A stretch of DNA of 38,883 bases from JAAFIP01 sp043772355 (GCA_043772355.1 JAYVGI010000226.1:1-38883), one strand, 5' to 3'. Numbered from the stretch's first letter, positions 24,009-32,904 are shown. Notes: generated by a model not told the origin, from the letters alone. Made by a program: numbers and translations.

Positions 24009-24084
24009 GATGAATTCTCACAATCCCTGCTACTTTTCATCCCCTCCCAACCGGGGCTTACTTCTACCCTCAAGAGCACTTTCC

Positions 24085-25329
24085 ATGCCCCACGATAAAG
24101 ACACCTCCCATTGGCACGAACCTTCTGGCAACAAAAAAGCCGGGTTTGGCGAGTTTAAAAAACAACCCACACCGTATGACGCATTCATGGAGGCCGAGGG
24201 CGTACCCGTGTTTCGTGACGTGGGCATCCACAAGGTGCAAAATTTGCCGCTCGCGCCGTGGAAGCGCACAGGTGGCAAAGGCCACTTCATCCAGTTGCTG
24301 GGTACCGAGACCAAGTGGGGCTGCTTTGTGGTGGAGGTGCCGCCTGCGGGCGCGCTGCATGCGCAAAAGCATATGTACGAAGAAATTTACCTGGTGATCG
24401 AAGGCCGGGGCACCACCGAGGTGTGGCAAGAGGGCGACACCAAAAAGCATGTGTTCGAGTGGCAAAAAGGCTCGATGTTCTCCATCCCCATGAACGCCTG
24501 GTTTCGCATCGTCAATGCCACCTCGGGTGGCGCGCTGCTGCTGGCGGGCAACACCGCGCCCAATGTGTTGAACATGCTGAACAACGTGGAGGCGGTGTTT
24601 AACAACCCCTTCATCTTCCGCGACCGTTTCAACGGGGCAGATGACTTCTTTAAAGCGCGCGACGAGATCGAGCCCGACCCGGTGCGCGGCCTGGCCATGC
24701 GCCGCACCAACTTTATCCCCGATGTGGTGCACTGCGATTTGCCGTTAGACAACCGCCGCTCGGTGGGCTGGCGCAGGGTCGAACCCTTCATGACCAACAA
24801 CTGCTTTTACTTCTGGATTGGCCAGCATGAGCAGGGCCGCTACTCCAAGGCGCATGCCCACACCTCGGCGGCCGTGCTGGTCTGCCTGAGCGGCAAGGGC
24901 TACACCTACACCTGGCCCGAGAAGCTGGGCGAAACCCCGTGGAAAGACGGCAAGGCCGACCAGGTGCGCCGCATCGACTACGAGGCGGGTGGCTTGGTAT
25001 CTGCTGCGCCCGGTGGCGCGCGCTGGTACCACCAGCACTTCAGCTCGGGTGCTGAGCCATTGCGCCTGACCGCCTGGTTTGGCCCGCACAACCCCGGCCG
25101 CGACCCTGGCGCACCCGGTGCCAAACACACCGACTACACCGCGATGGACGTGACCGAAGGCGGCACCTCCATCCCCTACTGGATGGAAGACCCGTTCCTG
25201 CGCACCGAATACGAAGCCGATTTAGCGCGGAGCGGGATTGCGACGCGCATGGACCCGGCTTGGTATGTGAAGCCCGAGGGAGCAGTAGCCAAGAAGTCAG
25301 CAGATGGGCCGATAGGGGCGGCGGGTTGA
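24085..25329 (+). CDS. Bicupin protein 2, N-terminal metal site degenerate
   Basis: A 414-residue protein with two cupin domains. The N-terminal domain has HAQKHMYEEIYLVIEG but lacks the second-motif histidine (NAWFRIVNA in place of the HQHFN block). The C-terminal domain has KAHAHTSAAVL and YHQHFSSG, so it keeps the metal site. Like the bicupin at 14742 it should work through its C-terminal half. The start at 24085 is chosen from operator spacing and an AAGAG upstream; ATG 24010 would add 25 residues. The EutA-like gene follows 28 bases after the stop, so the two are probably co-transcribed. This is a candidate dioxygenase or client protein for EutA. Confidence 0.8.
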   Translation: MPHDKDTSHWHEPSGNKKAGFGEFKKQPTPYDAFMEAEGVPVFRDVGIHKVQNLPLAPWKRTGGKGHFIQLLGTETKWGCFVVEVPPAGALHAQKHMYEEIYLVIEGRGTTEVWQEGDTKKHVFEWQKGSMFSIPMNAWFRIVNATSGGALLLAGNTAPNVLNMLNNVEAVFNNPFIFRDRFNGADDFFKARDEIEPDPVRGLAMRRTNFIPDVVHCDLPLDNRRSVGWRRVEPFMTNNCFYFWIGQHEQGRYSKAHAHTSAAVLVCLSGKGYTYTWPEKLGETPWKDGKADQVRRIDYEAGGLVSAAPGGARWYHQHFSSGAEPLRLTAWFGPHNPGRDPGAPGAKHTDYTAMDVTEGGTSIPYWMEDPFLRTEYEADLARSGIATRMDPAWYVKPEGAVAKKSADGPIGAAG

Positions 25330-25357
25330 TGGCCCACGCACTTGGCTTGGATGGCGC

Positions 25358-26956
25358 ATGAACGCGGTAGCGAACAAGCTGGTGGAGTCGCTGCCGCACA
25401 GAGAGACGGTCACCGGCGGGCGCGCTGAAGACAGCGCCAGCGGAGGCCGCGTGTTCTTCAGCAGCGTGCGGCGCAGCATGGAGTTTGAGGACGAGATCGT
25501 CCTGGTGAGCGTGGGTGTGGACATTGGTTCATCTACCTCGCACCTGGTGTTCTCGCGCTTGGTGCTGGAGCGCCTGGACAACCGCTACATCGTCGCCGAG
25601 CGCACGCTCTTGCACGAGTCCGATGTGCTGCTTACGCCCTATGCAGCCGACCAGAGCATTGATGCAGAGGCGCTGGGCAATTTCATCACTGCGCAGTACG
25701 CGCAGGCGGGCATCACGCCCGATGCGATCGACTCGGGTGCCTTGATTCTCACCGGTGTGGCGGTGCGGCGCAGTAACGCGCGCGCGATTGCCGATTTGTT
25801 TGCCGAGCAGGCGGGTAAATTTGTCTCGGTCAGTGCGGGCGACGCGCTGGAGACCACGCTGGCAGCCTTTGGCTCGGGCGCGGCGGCTCGCTCGGTACGC
25901 GAGGGGCTGCGGGTGATGAACATCGACATCGGTGGTGGAACTACCAAAATTGCTATTTGTGAAAACGGCGCGCTGTCCGATTTGACCGCCGTGGATATCG
26001 GTGCGCGCATCTTGGCCTTTGATGCTGCGGGCCAACTGACTCGTATCGAAGAGGCTGGTCAGCGCTTTGCACGCGATGCGGGCATCAGCTTGGCGCTGGG
26101 CCAGAGCGTTGCAGCGGATGACTTGCAACGCATGGTGGGCTTGATGGCCGACTGCCTCTTTGCCGTCGCTGGTGGTGGTACGCCCGATGCAGGTACGGCT
26201 GCCTTGCTGCGGCTCGACCCTTTGCGCACGGCCCTCAAGCCCGATGTGCTGACATTTTCTGGCGGCGTGTCCGAGTACATCTATGGCCGCGAGCCACAGA
26301 GCTTTGGTGACCTGGGGCCACTGCTGGCTGCAGCCGTGCTGGAGCGTGCCCGACGCTGGGGGCCGAAACTTGAAGCGCTTGAGCAAGGCATCCGCGCCAC
26401 CGTCATTGGGGCGTCCCAATACACCGTGCAGGTCAGCGGCAGCACTATCTATGTCGAGCCTCCCGGGCTGCTGCCGCTGCGCAACGTGCCGGTGATTGCG
26501 CCGCAGCTCGATTTGCAAGCCGAGGTCTTAGACCGCGTTGTGATTGCCGCTGCCATCCGCCAGGCCCTGCGCAGGTTAGACCTGCACGCTGGAGAGCAGG
26601 CCGTGGCACTATGCTACCGCTGGCAAGGCTCGGCCACCTTCGCGCGGCTGGATGCCTTTTGCCACGCCGTGGCCGATGGCATGGCGGGCATCATTGCCCA
26701 AGGACACCCTTTGATTTTGGTGGGAGAGGCCGATTGTGGTGGGCTGATTGGCATCCATTGCCACGAAGAGGCGCGCATGACTTGCCCCGTCATATCGGTC
26801 GATGGTATCAACCTGAACGAGCTGGACTTTATCGACATCGGCGCGATGTTGGAGACCTCGGGCGCTGTGCCTGTGGTGATCAAATCGCTGGTGTTTCCTA
26901 CTTCGGCAGCCTTGGGGCGTACAGCGGTGCATACCGCGCGCGCTGAGCCTGCCTAG
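25358..26956 (+). CDS. EutA-family reactivating ATPase, second copy
   Basis: A 532-residue ASKHA-fold ATPase related to EutA and to the gene at 6646. It has SVGVDIGSSTSHLVFSR (51-67), TPYAADQSIDAEALG, and DIGGGTTKIAI (190-200). In the block where the other copy has LTGEAMRREN, this protein has LTGVAVRRSN, so the glutamate is replaced by valine; the effect is unknown. It lacks the His-rich ends. It follows a bicupin gene by 28 bases and a hydrolase gene begins 20 bases after it. As with the first copy, no ethanolamine ammonia-lyase is nearby, so the client is likely another cluster enzyme. Confidence 0.85.
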   Translation: MNAVANKLVESLPHRETVTGGRAEDSASGGRVFFSSVRRSMEFEDEIVLVSVGVDIGSSTSHLVFSRLVLERLDNRYIVAERTLLHESDVLLTPYAADQSIDAEALGNFITAQYAQAGITPDAIDSGALILTGVAVRRSNARAIADLFAEQAGKFVSVSAGDALETTLAAFGSGAAARSVREGLRVMNIDIGGGTTKIAICENGALSDLTAVDIGARILAFDAAGQLTRIEEAGQRFARDAGISLALGQSVAADDLQRMVGLMADCLFAVAGGGTPDAGTAALLRLDPLRTALKPDVLTFSGGVSEYIYGREPQSFGDLGPLLAAAVLERARRWGPKLEALEQGIRATVIGASQYTVQVSGSTIYVEPPGLLPLRNVPVIAPQLDLQAEVLDRVVIAAAIRQALRRLDLHAGEQAVALCYRWQGSATFARLDAFCHAVADGMAGIIAQGHPLILVGEADCGGLIGIHCHEEARMTCPVISVDGINLNELDFIDIGAMLETSGAVPVVIKSLVFPTSAALGRTAVHTARAEPA

Positions 26957-26976
26957 GGTTCGCGCAGGTCTGCAGC

Positions 26977-28002
26977 ATGCTCTACCCCGAGATTCAACCC
27001 TTTGCTAATGGCATGCTCGATGTCGGGCATGGGCATCGCATCTACTGGGAGCAATGCGGCAACCCGCAAGGCCAGCCCATCGTGTTTTTGCACGGCGGCC
27101 CCGGGGCGGGCTGCACACCCAAGGCGCGGCGCTGGTTTGACCCGCAGCATTACCGCATCCTGCTGCTAGACCAGCGCGGCTGCGGGCGCTCAACTCCTCA
27201 CGCAAGCACACAGCACAACAGCCTGGCGCATTTGGTGCAAGACCTGGAGCAACTGCGCGAGTTGTTGCACATCGAACAATGGATACTGTGCGGCGGCTCC
27301 TGGGGTAGCACCCTGGCGCTGGCCTACACGCGCCTGCACCGTGCGCGGGTGCAGGGCTTGGTACTGCGCGGCGTGTTTACCGCAGAACCCGCCGAGCTGG
27401 ACTGGCTCTACCAACCCGGCGGTGCCAGCCAAGTCTTCCCGCAGCAGTGGCAGGCCTTTGCCAAGGGTGCAATGCATAGCCATGCGGCAGTTGGGACCCG
27501 CTCCCTCCCCCCCCGGGAGAGGGCTGGGGTGAGGGCTAGCGCACAGGGCCTGGTAGACCCCGCGCCATTGCTCAGCGCCTATAACCAGCGACTGCAAAGC
27601 GACGACGAATCCCAAGTGTTGGCCGCAGCGATGGCGTGGTGCACTTGGGAAGATGCGCTCAGCAGCATCCGCCCCGATGTGCCACCCACCGCGCCCGATG
27701 TGCAAAGCTGCCTGTCGATGGCACGCATCTCCAGCCATATGTTCATGCACGACCCATGGTTAACCACATCCAATAACGTGTGGTCAGCGCAAAGCCTGCA
27801 AGGCCTGCCCGGCATCATCGTGCAGGGTCAGTTTGACATGGTGACTCCGGCGCATACCGCGTGGCGCGTGCACCAAGCCTGGCCAGGCAGCCAACTGCGC
27901 ATGGTGCACGAGGCAGGCCACGCTACCAGTGACCCGGCATTAGGGCAAGCACTGGTCACTGCACTGGACGAACTGGCTACGATGGTCAAGCAGCCGATGT
28001 AA
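26977..28002 (+). CDS. Proline iminopeptidase-like alpha/beta hydrolase (S33) with a repeat-derived insertion
   Basis: A 341-residue alpha/beta hydrolase. The oxyanion segment HGGPGAG, the DQRGCGRS block and the nucleophile GGSWGS are those of prolyl aminopeptidase, and the late aspartate and histidine are likely in QFDMVTP and EAGHA. It is about 20 residues longer than usual because an intergenic palindromic repeat (27494-27540) has been inserted in frame and is translated as a segment around RSLPPRERAGVR. The insert lies in the helical cap region, so activity may survive. Its place in a catabolic operon is unexplained; it could hydrolyse an ester or amide intermediate instead of a peptide. 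Confidence 0.85.
   Translation: MLYPEIQPFANGMLDVGHGHRIYWEQCGNPQGQPIVFLHGGPGAGCTPKARRWFDPQHYRILLLDQRGCGRSTPHASTQHNSLAHLVQDLEQLRELLHIEQWILCGGSWGSTLALAYTRLHRARVQGLVLRGVFTAEPAELDWLYQPGGASQVFPQQWQAFAKGAMHSHAAVGTRSLPPRERAGVRASAQGLVDPAPLLSAYNQRLQSDDESQVLAAAMAWCTWEDALSSIRPDVPPTAPDVQSCLSMARISSHMFMHDPWLTTSNNVWSAQSLQGLPGIIVQGQFDMVTPAHTAWRVHQAWPGSQLRMVHEAGHATSDPALGQALVTALDELATMVKQPM
27494..27540. repeat. CCCTCTCCC-type palindromic repeat inserted within a coding region
   Basis: The sequence contains CGCTCCCTCCC, then GGGAGAGGGCTGGGGTGAGGG. It is the same family as 33981-34078 and 37199-37239. Here it lies inside the hydrolase gene without breaking its frame. Confidence 0.75.
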
Positions 28003-28033
28003 CGCATTTAAAAAATGACTTTGGAAAGACTCT

Positions 28034-28498
28034 ATGGCAAGCACACAATTTTCAGTCGATGGCAAAAGCGTGACGATAGAGGGCGACCCGGCCATGCCCC
28101 TGCTCTACGCACTGAGGGATGATTTGCAGATGCAAAACCCCAAGTTTGGCTGCGGCCTGGCGCAGTGCGGTGCCTGCACCGTGCATATGGATGGTGAGCC
28201 GATACGCTCCTGCGTCATGCCTGTATCCGTGATGGCGGGTAAAAAAATCACCACCATCGCGGGGCTGGGCACACCCGAGAAACCGCACCCCTTGCAAACC
28301 GCCTTTGTAGAAGAGCAAGTGCCCCAGTGCGGCTACTGCATCAACGGCTGGTTGATGACGGCAGCGGCTTTTTTGAAGACCAAGCCCAAGGCCAGTGATG
28401 CCGAGCTGCGTGAGGCGTTGAAAGATTTAAAGTGCCGCTGCGGCACGCATGTGGCCATCCTGCGTGCGATCAAGCGCGCACAGGCGCAGATGGCGTAA
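28034..28498 (+). CDS. [2Fe-2S] subunit of a molybdenum hydroxylase (CoxS/IorA type)
   Basis: A 154-residue iron-sulfur subunit. The first cluster ligands are C40, C45, C48 and C60 (plant-type ferredoxin) and the second are C99, C102, C134 and C136 (the CxxC...CxC set), so both [2Fe-2S] clusters are complete. It passes electrons from the molybdenum subunit encoded 10 bases downstream. No FAD subunit gene is adjacent, which is as in the two-subunit isoquinoline or nicotinate-type enzymes that use a cytochrome acceptor. It has no signal peptide and would be carried out with the Tat-exported partner. Confidence 0.93.
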   Translation: MASTQFSVDGKSVTIEGDPAMPLLYALRDDLQMQNPKFGCGLAQCGACTVHMDGEPIRSCVMPVSVMAGKKITTIAGLGTPEKPHPLQTAFVEEQVPQCGYCINGWLMTAAAFLKTKPKASDAELREALKDLKCRCGTHVAILRAIKRAQAQMA

Positions 28499-28508
28499 GG
28501 GGCAACAC

Positions 28509-30788
28509 ATGCACCATACCCTCTCATCAGACCGCCGCGAATTTTTCAAATCTTCTGGCGCATTGGTCGTCTCTGCCTCTCTGCCTTGGCTGGCCGGGTC
28601 GGCCCAGGCGCAATCGGCTTCATCCACCAAACCGCCTTTAACCGCCACTGAGCTGGACTCCTGGGTCGCTATTGCACCGGACGGCAAAGTCACTGCCTTC
28701 TACGGCAAGGTCGATCTAGGCCAGAGCCTGGAAGTCGCTATCGGCCAGATCGTCGCTGAAGAATTGGACGTGGCCTTTGAACAAGTCACTATCCACATGG
28801 GCGATACCGCCACCTCGCTCAACCAAGGAGGAGCATCCAGCGCACTAGGCATTCAGGCCGGAGCCAAGCCCCTAAGGAATGCGGCAGCGCAGGCGCGTGC
28901 TATTTTGCTGGACATGGCTTCCAAGCAACTTGGCGTGCCTGCACAAAATCTGTCTGTGGCAAACGGACTCATCACGTCCAAAGACGATGCCAGCAAGCGC
29001 GTGAGCTACGCCGAACTCATCGGTGGCAAATACTTCAACAATCAACTTGAATGGAACAAGCAAATCGGCAACAGCCTGGACGTCAAAGGTGCCGCCAAAC
29101 CCAAAGCCCAGTCTGAGTACAAGGTGGTGGGCAAGGCTTTCCCGCGCAAAGACGTAGCACGCAAAGTGTTTGGCAGCGACACCTTTATCACTGACATCAA
29201 GGTGCCCGGCATGCTGCATGCGCGCGTCATCCGCACGCCCTTGGCGGGCTGCGTGCCTGAGAAGGTGGATGCCAGCTCGATCAGTTCGATCAAAGGTGCC
29301 AAGGTAGTGCAAGAGAAAAACTTTCTCGCCGTAGTGGCCGAGAAAGAGTGGGATGCCGTGCAAGCCGCACGTTTGCTGCAAGTGCAGTGGTCCGCACCCA
29401 AAAACCCTTTGCCGTCGCACGACACGGTGCACGACTTTATTCGCAAAGCACCCACCGTGAAGCGTGATGAGTCAGAGAAGAACGGTGACATCACCGCCGC
29501 CTTTGCCAACCCCGTGCGCGTGGTGCAGGCCGAGTACGAATGGCCCTTCCAATCCCACGCCAGCATGGGCCCGGCCTGCGCCATTGTGGATGCCAAGGCC
29601 GATCGTGCCACGCTGTGGACAGGCTCGCAAAAGCCGCACTATGCCCGCGACGGTGTGGCCAAACTCTTGGGCTTGCCGCAAGACAAAGTGCACGGCATCT
29701 GGGTGATAGGCCCCGGCTCGTATGGCCGCAATGACGCAGGTGACGCGGCTATGGACGCCGCCATGCTGTCCAAGCTGACGGGCAGACCGGTGCGGGTGCA
29801 AGGCATGCGCCACGACGGCACAGCCTGGGACCCCAAGGCCCCCGCCTCGGTGCACCGCGCCCGCGCCGCGCTGGATGCCTCAGGCAAAGTGGTGGGCTAC
29901 GAATTTATATCGCGCGGTTTCTCGCGCGCCACCATTGAGAGCAACGAGTCTGACCCGCGCGACAGCCTGGTGGGCATGGAGATGGGCTTGCCGCCCAAAG
30001 CGGGCATAGGCTTTGGCGTGCCGTCAGAAAGCTATGGCTTTGACAACAAGCTGCTGGGCTGGGAAGTGGTGCCTGATTTGATCGCCAGCGCATCCCCCCT
30101 GCGCACCTCGCATATGCGCGACCCGGTGGGTTTGCAAATTCACTTTGCCAGCGAGCAGTTTATCGACGAGCTGGCTTTCTCTACCAGGCAAGACGCGATT
30201 GCCTTCCGTTTGAACTACCTCAAAGACACGCGTGACCATGCGCTCCTGAAAGCCGCCGCGCAAAAGTCCGCGTGGCAGCCCCGCGTGTCGTCCAGCCAGG
30301 CGCGTACAGGCGATGTGCTCAAAGGCCGCGGCATCGCCTACGCGCAGCGCGCGGGCACCCGCGTAGCGGTGGTGGCGGAGATTGAGGTGGATCGCAAAAC
30401 CGGGCGCATCTGGGGACGCAAATTTACCGTGGCGCATGATTGCGGCCTGGTGGTCAACCCGCAAGGCCTGCGCTACACGATTGAGGGCGGCCTGGTGCAA
30501 GCCCTGTCGCGCGTGCTGTTTGAAGAAGTGCAGTTTGAACCCAGCAAGGTCAATAGCGTGGACTGGAACAGCTACCCCATCTTGAGCCTGCAAGACGCGC
30601 CTGAAACGATCCAGATAGAGCTGATCAACCGCCCCGAACTGGCCCCCACAGGAGCAGGCGAGGCTACCTGCCGCGTAGTGCCCGCCGCGCTGGCCAATGC
30701 GTTTTTTGATGCCACGGGCGTGCGCCTGCGCCGCGCCCCGCTCACGCCTGCACGGGTGCTGGCTGCGTTGGCTAAACCTACTGCTTAA
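28509..30788 (+). CDS. Molybdenum hydroxylase large subunit, IorB/aldehyde-oxidoreductase type, Tat-exported
   Basis: A 759-residue molybdopterin subunit of the xanthine dehydrogenase family. The ATG at 28509 has AAGGGG upstream; the in-frame start at 28449 lies inside the previous gene and is rejected. A twin-arginine signal (SDRREFFKSSGALVVSASLP) indicates periplasmic location. The Gly-x-Gly-Glu active-site element is GAGEA near the C-terminus. It should hydroxylate a carbon next to a ring nitrogen or oxidise an aldehyde, using water as oxygen source. The molybdenum cofactor insertion protein (XdhC/CoxF type) and a cytochrome acceptor are not in the window. Its role may be to activate a substrate or detoxify an aldehyde. 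Confidence 0.9.
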   Translation: MHHTLSSDRREFFKSSGALVVSASLPWLAGSAQAQSASSTKPPLTATELDSWVAIAPDGKVTAFYGKVDLGQSLEVAIGQIVAEELDVAFEQVTIHMGDTATSLNQGGASSALGIQAGAKPLRNAAAQARAILLDMASKQLGVPAQNLSVANGLITSKDDASKRVSYAELIGGKYFNNQLEWNKQIGNSLDVKGAAKPKAQSEYKVVGKAFPRKDVARKVFGSDTFITDIKVPGMLHARVIRTPLAGCVPEKVDASSISSIKGAKVVQEKNFLAVVAEKEWDAVQAARLLQVQWSAPKNPLPSHDTVHDFIRKAPTVKRDESEKNGDITAAFANPVRVVQAEYEWPFQSHASMGPACAIVDAKADRATLWTGSQKPHYARDGVAKLLGLPQDKVHGIWVIGPGSYGRNDAGDAAMDAAMLSKLTGRPVRVQGMRHDGTAWDPKAPASVHRARAALDASGKVVGYEFISRGFSRATIESNESDPRDSLVGMEMGLPPKAGIGFGVPSESYGFDNKLLGWEVVPDLIASASPLRTSHMRDPVGLQIHFASEQFIDELAFSTRQDAIAFRLNYLKDTRDHALLKAAAQKSAWQPRVSSSQARTGDVLKGRGIAYAQRAGTRVAVVAEIEVDRKTGRIWGRKFTVAHDCGLVVNPQGLRYTIEGGLVQALSRVLFEEVQFEPSKVNSVDWNSYPILSLQDAPETIQIELINRPELAPTGAGEATCRVVPAALANAFFDATGVRLRRAPLTPARVLAALAKPTA

Positions 30789-30803
30789 ATGGAAGAGCAC
30801 AGC

Positions 30804-31895
30804 ATGCATGCCCTAACGCAATCACTCACCCAGCCCTTGAAGCCTTTCACCCGGCGCACGGTGTTGGTCGCCAGTAGTTTGGCCTTGGCTTTACCGAAAC
30901 CTGCCTTGGCGCAAAGCGCCGCCACGCCCAGTCCACACGAAGGGATCTTCATGCGCAAAGGCGCAGACCGCGAGGCCTGGTTGCTAGAGCGTGCCCGCAA
31001 AGAAGGCATGGTCTCGCTCTACACCTCGATGGCACCGACCGAGTCGACGCCCCTCATGAAAGAGTTTGAAAAAAAATACGGCATCAAGGTAGAGATTTGG
31101 CGCGGTTTGAGCGAAGGCATTTTGCAGCGCGTGGTGACCGAGGGGCGAGCGCGCCGCCATACAGCCGACGTCATAGAGACCAATGGCCCCGAGATGGAGA
31201 TCCTGGCGCGCGAACGCATGCTGTCCGAGTTCTACAGCCCGCACACTGCAGATTTGCCGCCCGCCATGATCCCCAAGCACCGCCAGTGGATGCCCAGCCG
31301 CATTAACTTTTTTGTGGTCGCCTATAACACCCAAAAAGTCAAAGCCGATGAGCTGCCCAAACACTACGAGGGGTTTTTGGATCCGAAGTGGAAGGGCCGC
31401 ATTGGCATCGAAGCCACCGATGCCGAGTGGATGGCGGGCCTGGTCAACGCCATGGGCGAGAACCGGGGCATGGCATTTTTCCGTAAGCTGGCCGAGCAAA
31501 AACCCGATGTGCGCAAGGGCCACATTCTGCTGGCGCAGATGGTGGCCGCAGGTGAAGTGCAGGTTGGGTTGACCATTTACAACTCCAACGCGCAGTCCCT
31601 CAAGCAACGCGGTGCGCACATTGACTGGGTGGCGATGGAGCCTACACTCGCACGCCCGCAGGGCGTGGCGGTGGCCAAAAATGCCGCGCACCCGCATGCA
31701 GCGGCGCTGCTGGCAGACTACTTTATCTCGCCCGAAGCGCAGCAGTTTCTCAACAGCATGGGCCGTCCGCCCGCCAACCAAAAAGTGAAAACTGAGTTGA
31801 CCAATTTCAACTATGTACTCACCGAGTCTGGCCTGGTGGTGGACGAAGCCGATAAGTGGAACCAACACTGGAACCGCTTGTTTTTAACTAAATAA
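30804..31895 (+). CDS. ABC substrate-binding protein, FbpA-like (paralogue 4)
   Basis: A 363-residue periplasmic binding protein. ATG 30804 is chosen because GGAAGAG lies six bases before it; ATG 30789 is possible. The signal has a twin-arginine-like start (FTRRTVLVASSLALAL). The body has EGMVSLYTSMAPTESTPLMK, FEKKYGIKVEIWR, and VRKGHILLAQMVAAGEVQV. It closely follows the molybdenum hydroxylase gene and precedes a class II aldolase gene, so its ligand may be a substrate of either. The importer it uses is probably that at 10590-13473. Confidence 0.87.
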   Translation: MHALTQSLTQPLKPFTRRTVLVASSLALALPKPALAQSAATPSPHEGIFMRKGADREAWLLERARKEGMVSLYTSMAPTESTPLMKEFEKKYGIKVEIWRGLSEGILQRVVTEGRARRHTADVIETNGPEMEILARERMLSEFYSPHTADLPPAMIPKHRQWMPSRINFFVVAYNTQKVKADELPKHYEGFLDPKWKGRIGIEATDAEWMAGLVNAMGENRGMAFFRKLAEQKPDVRKGHILLAQMVAAGEVQVGLTIYNSNAQSLKQRGAHIDWVAMEPTLARPQGVAVAKNAAHPHAAALLADYFISPEAQQFLNSMGRPPANQKVKTELTNFNYVLTESGLVVDEADKWNQHWNRLFLTK

Positions 31896-31910
31896 TTTGT
31901 CTTTACCTAG

Positions 31911-32663
31911 ATGTTCAACACCATGAGCCCCACCCCCACTATAGCCACCTTCGTAGCTCCCTCTGCCGCGCTGATTGCCGACCTGGTCAGCGCCAACCAT
32001 ATCTTGGCCAACGAAAACGTATTCGACGGTTTTGGCCATGTCAGCGTGCGGCATGACCAGCGCGCCGACCGCTTCCTCATCGCCCGCAGCATGGCCCCTG
32101 CTTTGGTGAGCGCCGAAGACATTGTGGAGTGTGACTTTGAAGGCGAGGTGCATGACGCGCAAAACCGCAAGTCGTATCTGGAGCGCTTTATCCACAGCGC
32201 CATCTACAAAGCCCGGCCTGACGTGGTGGCTGTGGTGCACAGCCACTCGCCCTCCATCATCCCCTTTGGCGTGACGGGCGCACGCCTGCGCCCCATTTGC
32301 CATATGAGCGGCTTCTTGGGCTCAAGCGTGCCGGTGTTTGAAATTCGTGATGCGGTGGGCGAATCGTCTGACATGCTGATCCGCAGCCAGGCGCTGGGCG
32401 TGGCCTTGGCCAATACCCTGGGCCAGCAAACCGTGGCGCTCTTGCGCGGGCATGGCAATGTGGTGGTAGGTGTGGGCATCAAGCAGGTGGTGTTTCGCGC
32501 TATCTACACCGAGGGCAATGCCCGCCTGCAAGCCGAGTCCATGCGCTTGGGTGAGCCGGTCTATTTGTCCGAAGACGAAGCGCGCAACTCTGCCGAGGTG
32601 AACTACACCCAGGTGGATAGGCCTTGGGATCTATGGAAACGCAAAGCGCAGAAAATGCGATGA
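31911..32663 (+). CDS. Class II aldolase/adducin-family protein, possible aromatic decarboxylase (paralogue B)
   Basis: A 250-residue close relative of the gene at 767, sharing DGFGHVS, ARS-APALV, LERFIH, VVHSHSP and IPFG. E91, H110, H112 and H181 keep the complete active site. It follows the binding protein gene by 15 bases. ATG 31923 would remove four residues and cannot be excluded, as neither start has a clear ribosome site. A pair of divergent copies in one cluster suggests related but different substrates, such as two dihydroxyphthalate-like isomers (inference). Confidence 0.85.
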   Translation: MFNTMSPTPTIATFVAPSAALIADLVSANHILANENVFDGFGHVSVRHDQRADRFLIARSMAPALVSAEDIVECDFEGEVHDAQNRKSYLERFIHSAIYKARPDVVAVVHSHSPSIIPFGVTGARLRPICHMSGFLGSSVPVFEIRDAVGESSDMLIRSQALGVALANTLGQQTVALLRGHGNVVVGVGIKQVVFRAIYTEGNARLQAESMRLGEPVYLSEDEARNSAEVNYTQVDRPWDLWKRKAQKMR

Positions 32664-32674
32664 AGAAGAAGACA

Positions 32675-32846
32675 GGACGCAGAGGACGCTAAGGTTACGC
32701 AAAGGACGCAAAAGAAAACCAAAAGAAGAGGAAAAAGAGAAAGAGAAAGAGAAAAATAGAAGGAAAGAGAAGAAATAGTTTGAAATCTTCTTTTAATTTT
32801 TTGTCTTCTTTTGCGTCCTTTGCGAGTTTTTGCGTCCTCTGCGTCC
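32675..32846. repeat. 172-bp repeat element with GGACGCAGAGGACGC-type inverted ends
   Basis: The left arm (32675-32716) and the right arm (32806-32846, read on the other strand) share GGACGCAGAGGACGC and CGCAAAGGACGCAAAAGAA, with a short mismatched part between. The middle is purine-rich (GAGAAAGAGAAAGAG). There is no gene in it, and it fills most of the 32664-32904 gap. Confidence 0.7.
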
Positions 32847-32904
32847 GGTCAAGTCCGAATTTTTCTTGTGTACTGTTACTTAGCTTTTATTTTGAACACA
32901 CCCT

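Noticed and set aside
23747..24079. Small minus-strand frame (110 codons) in the divergent porin/bicupin gap
   Set aside because: It has no ribosome site and no recognisable domain, and it overlaps both operators. A real short protein from an ATG near 23980 cannot be fully excluded.
6646..26956. An ethanolamine utilisation locus
   Set aside because: Only EutA-like proteins are present. EutB, EutC and microcompartment shell genes are absent, and the context is aromatic catabolism.
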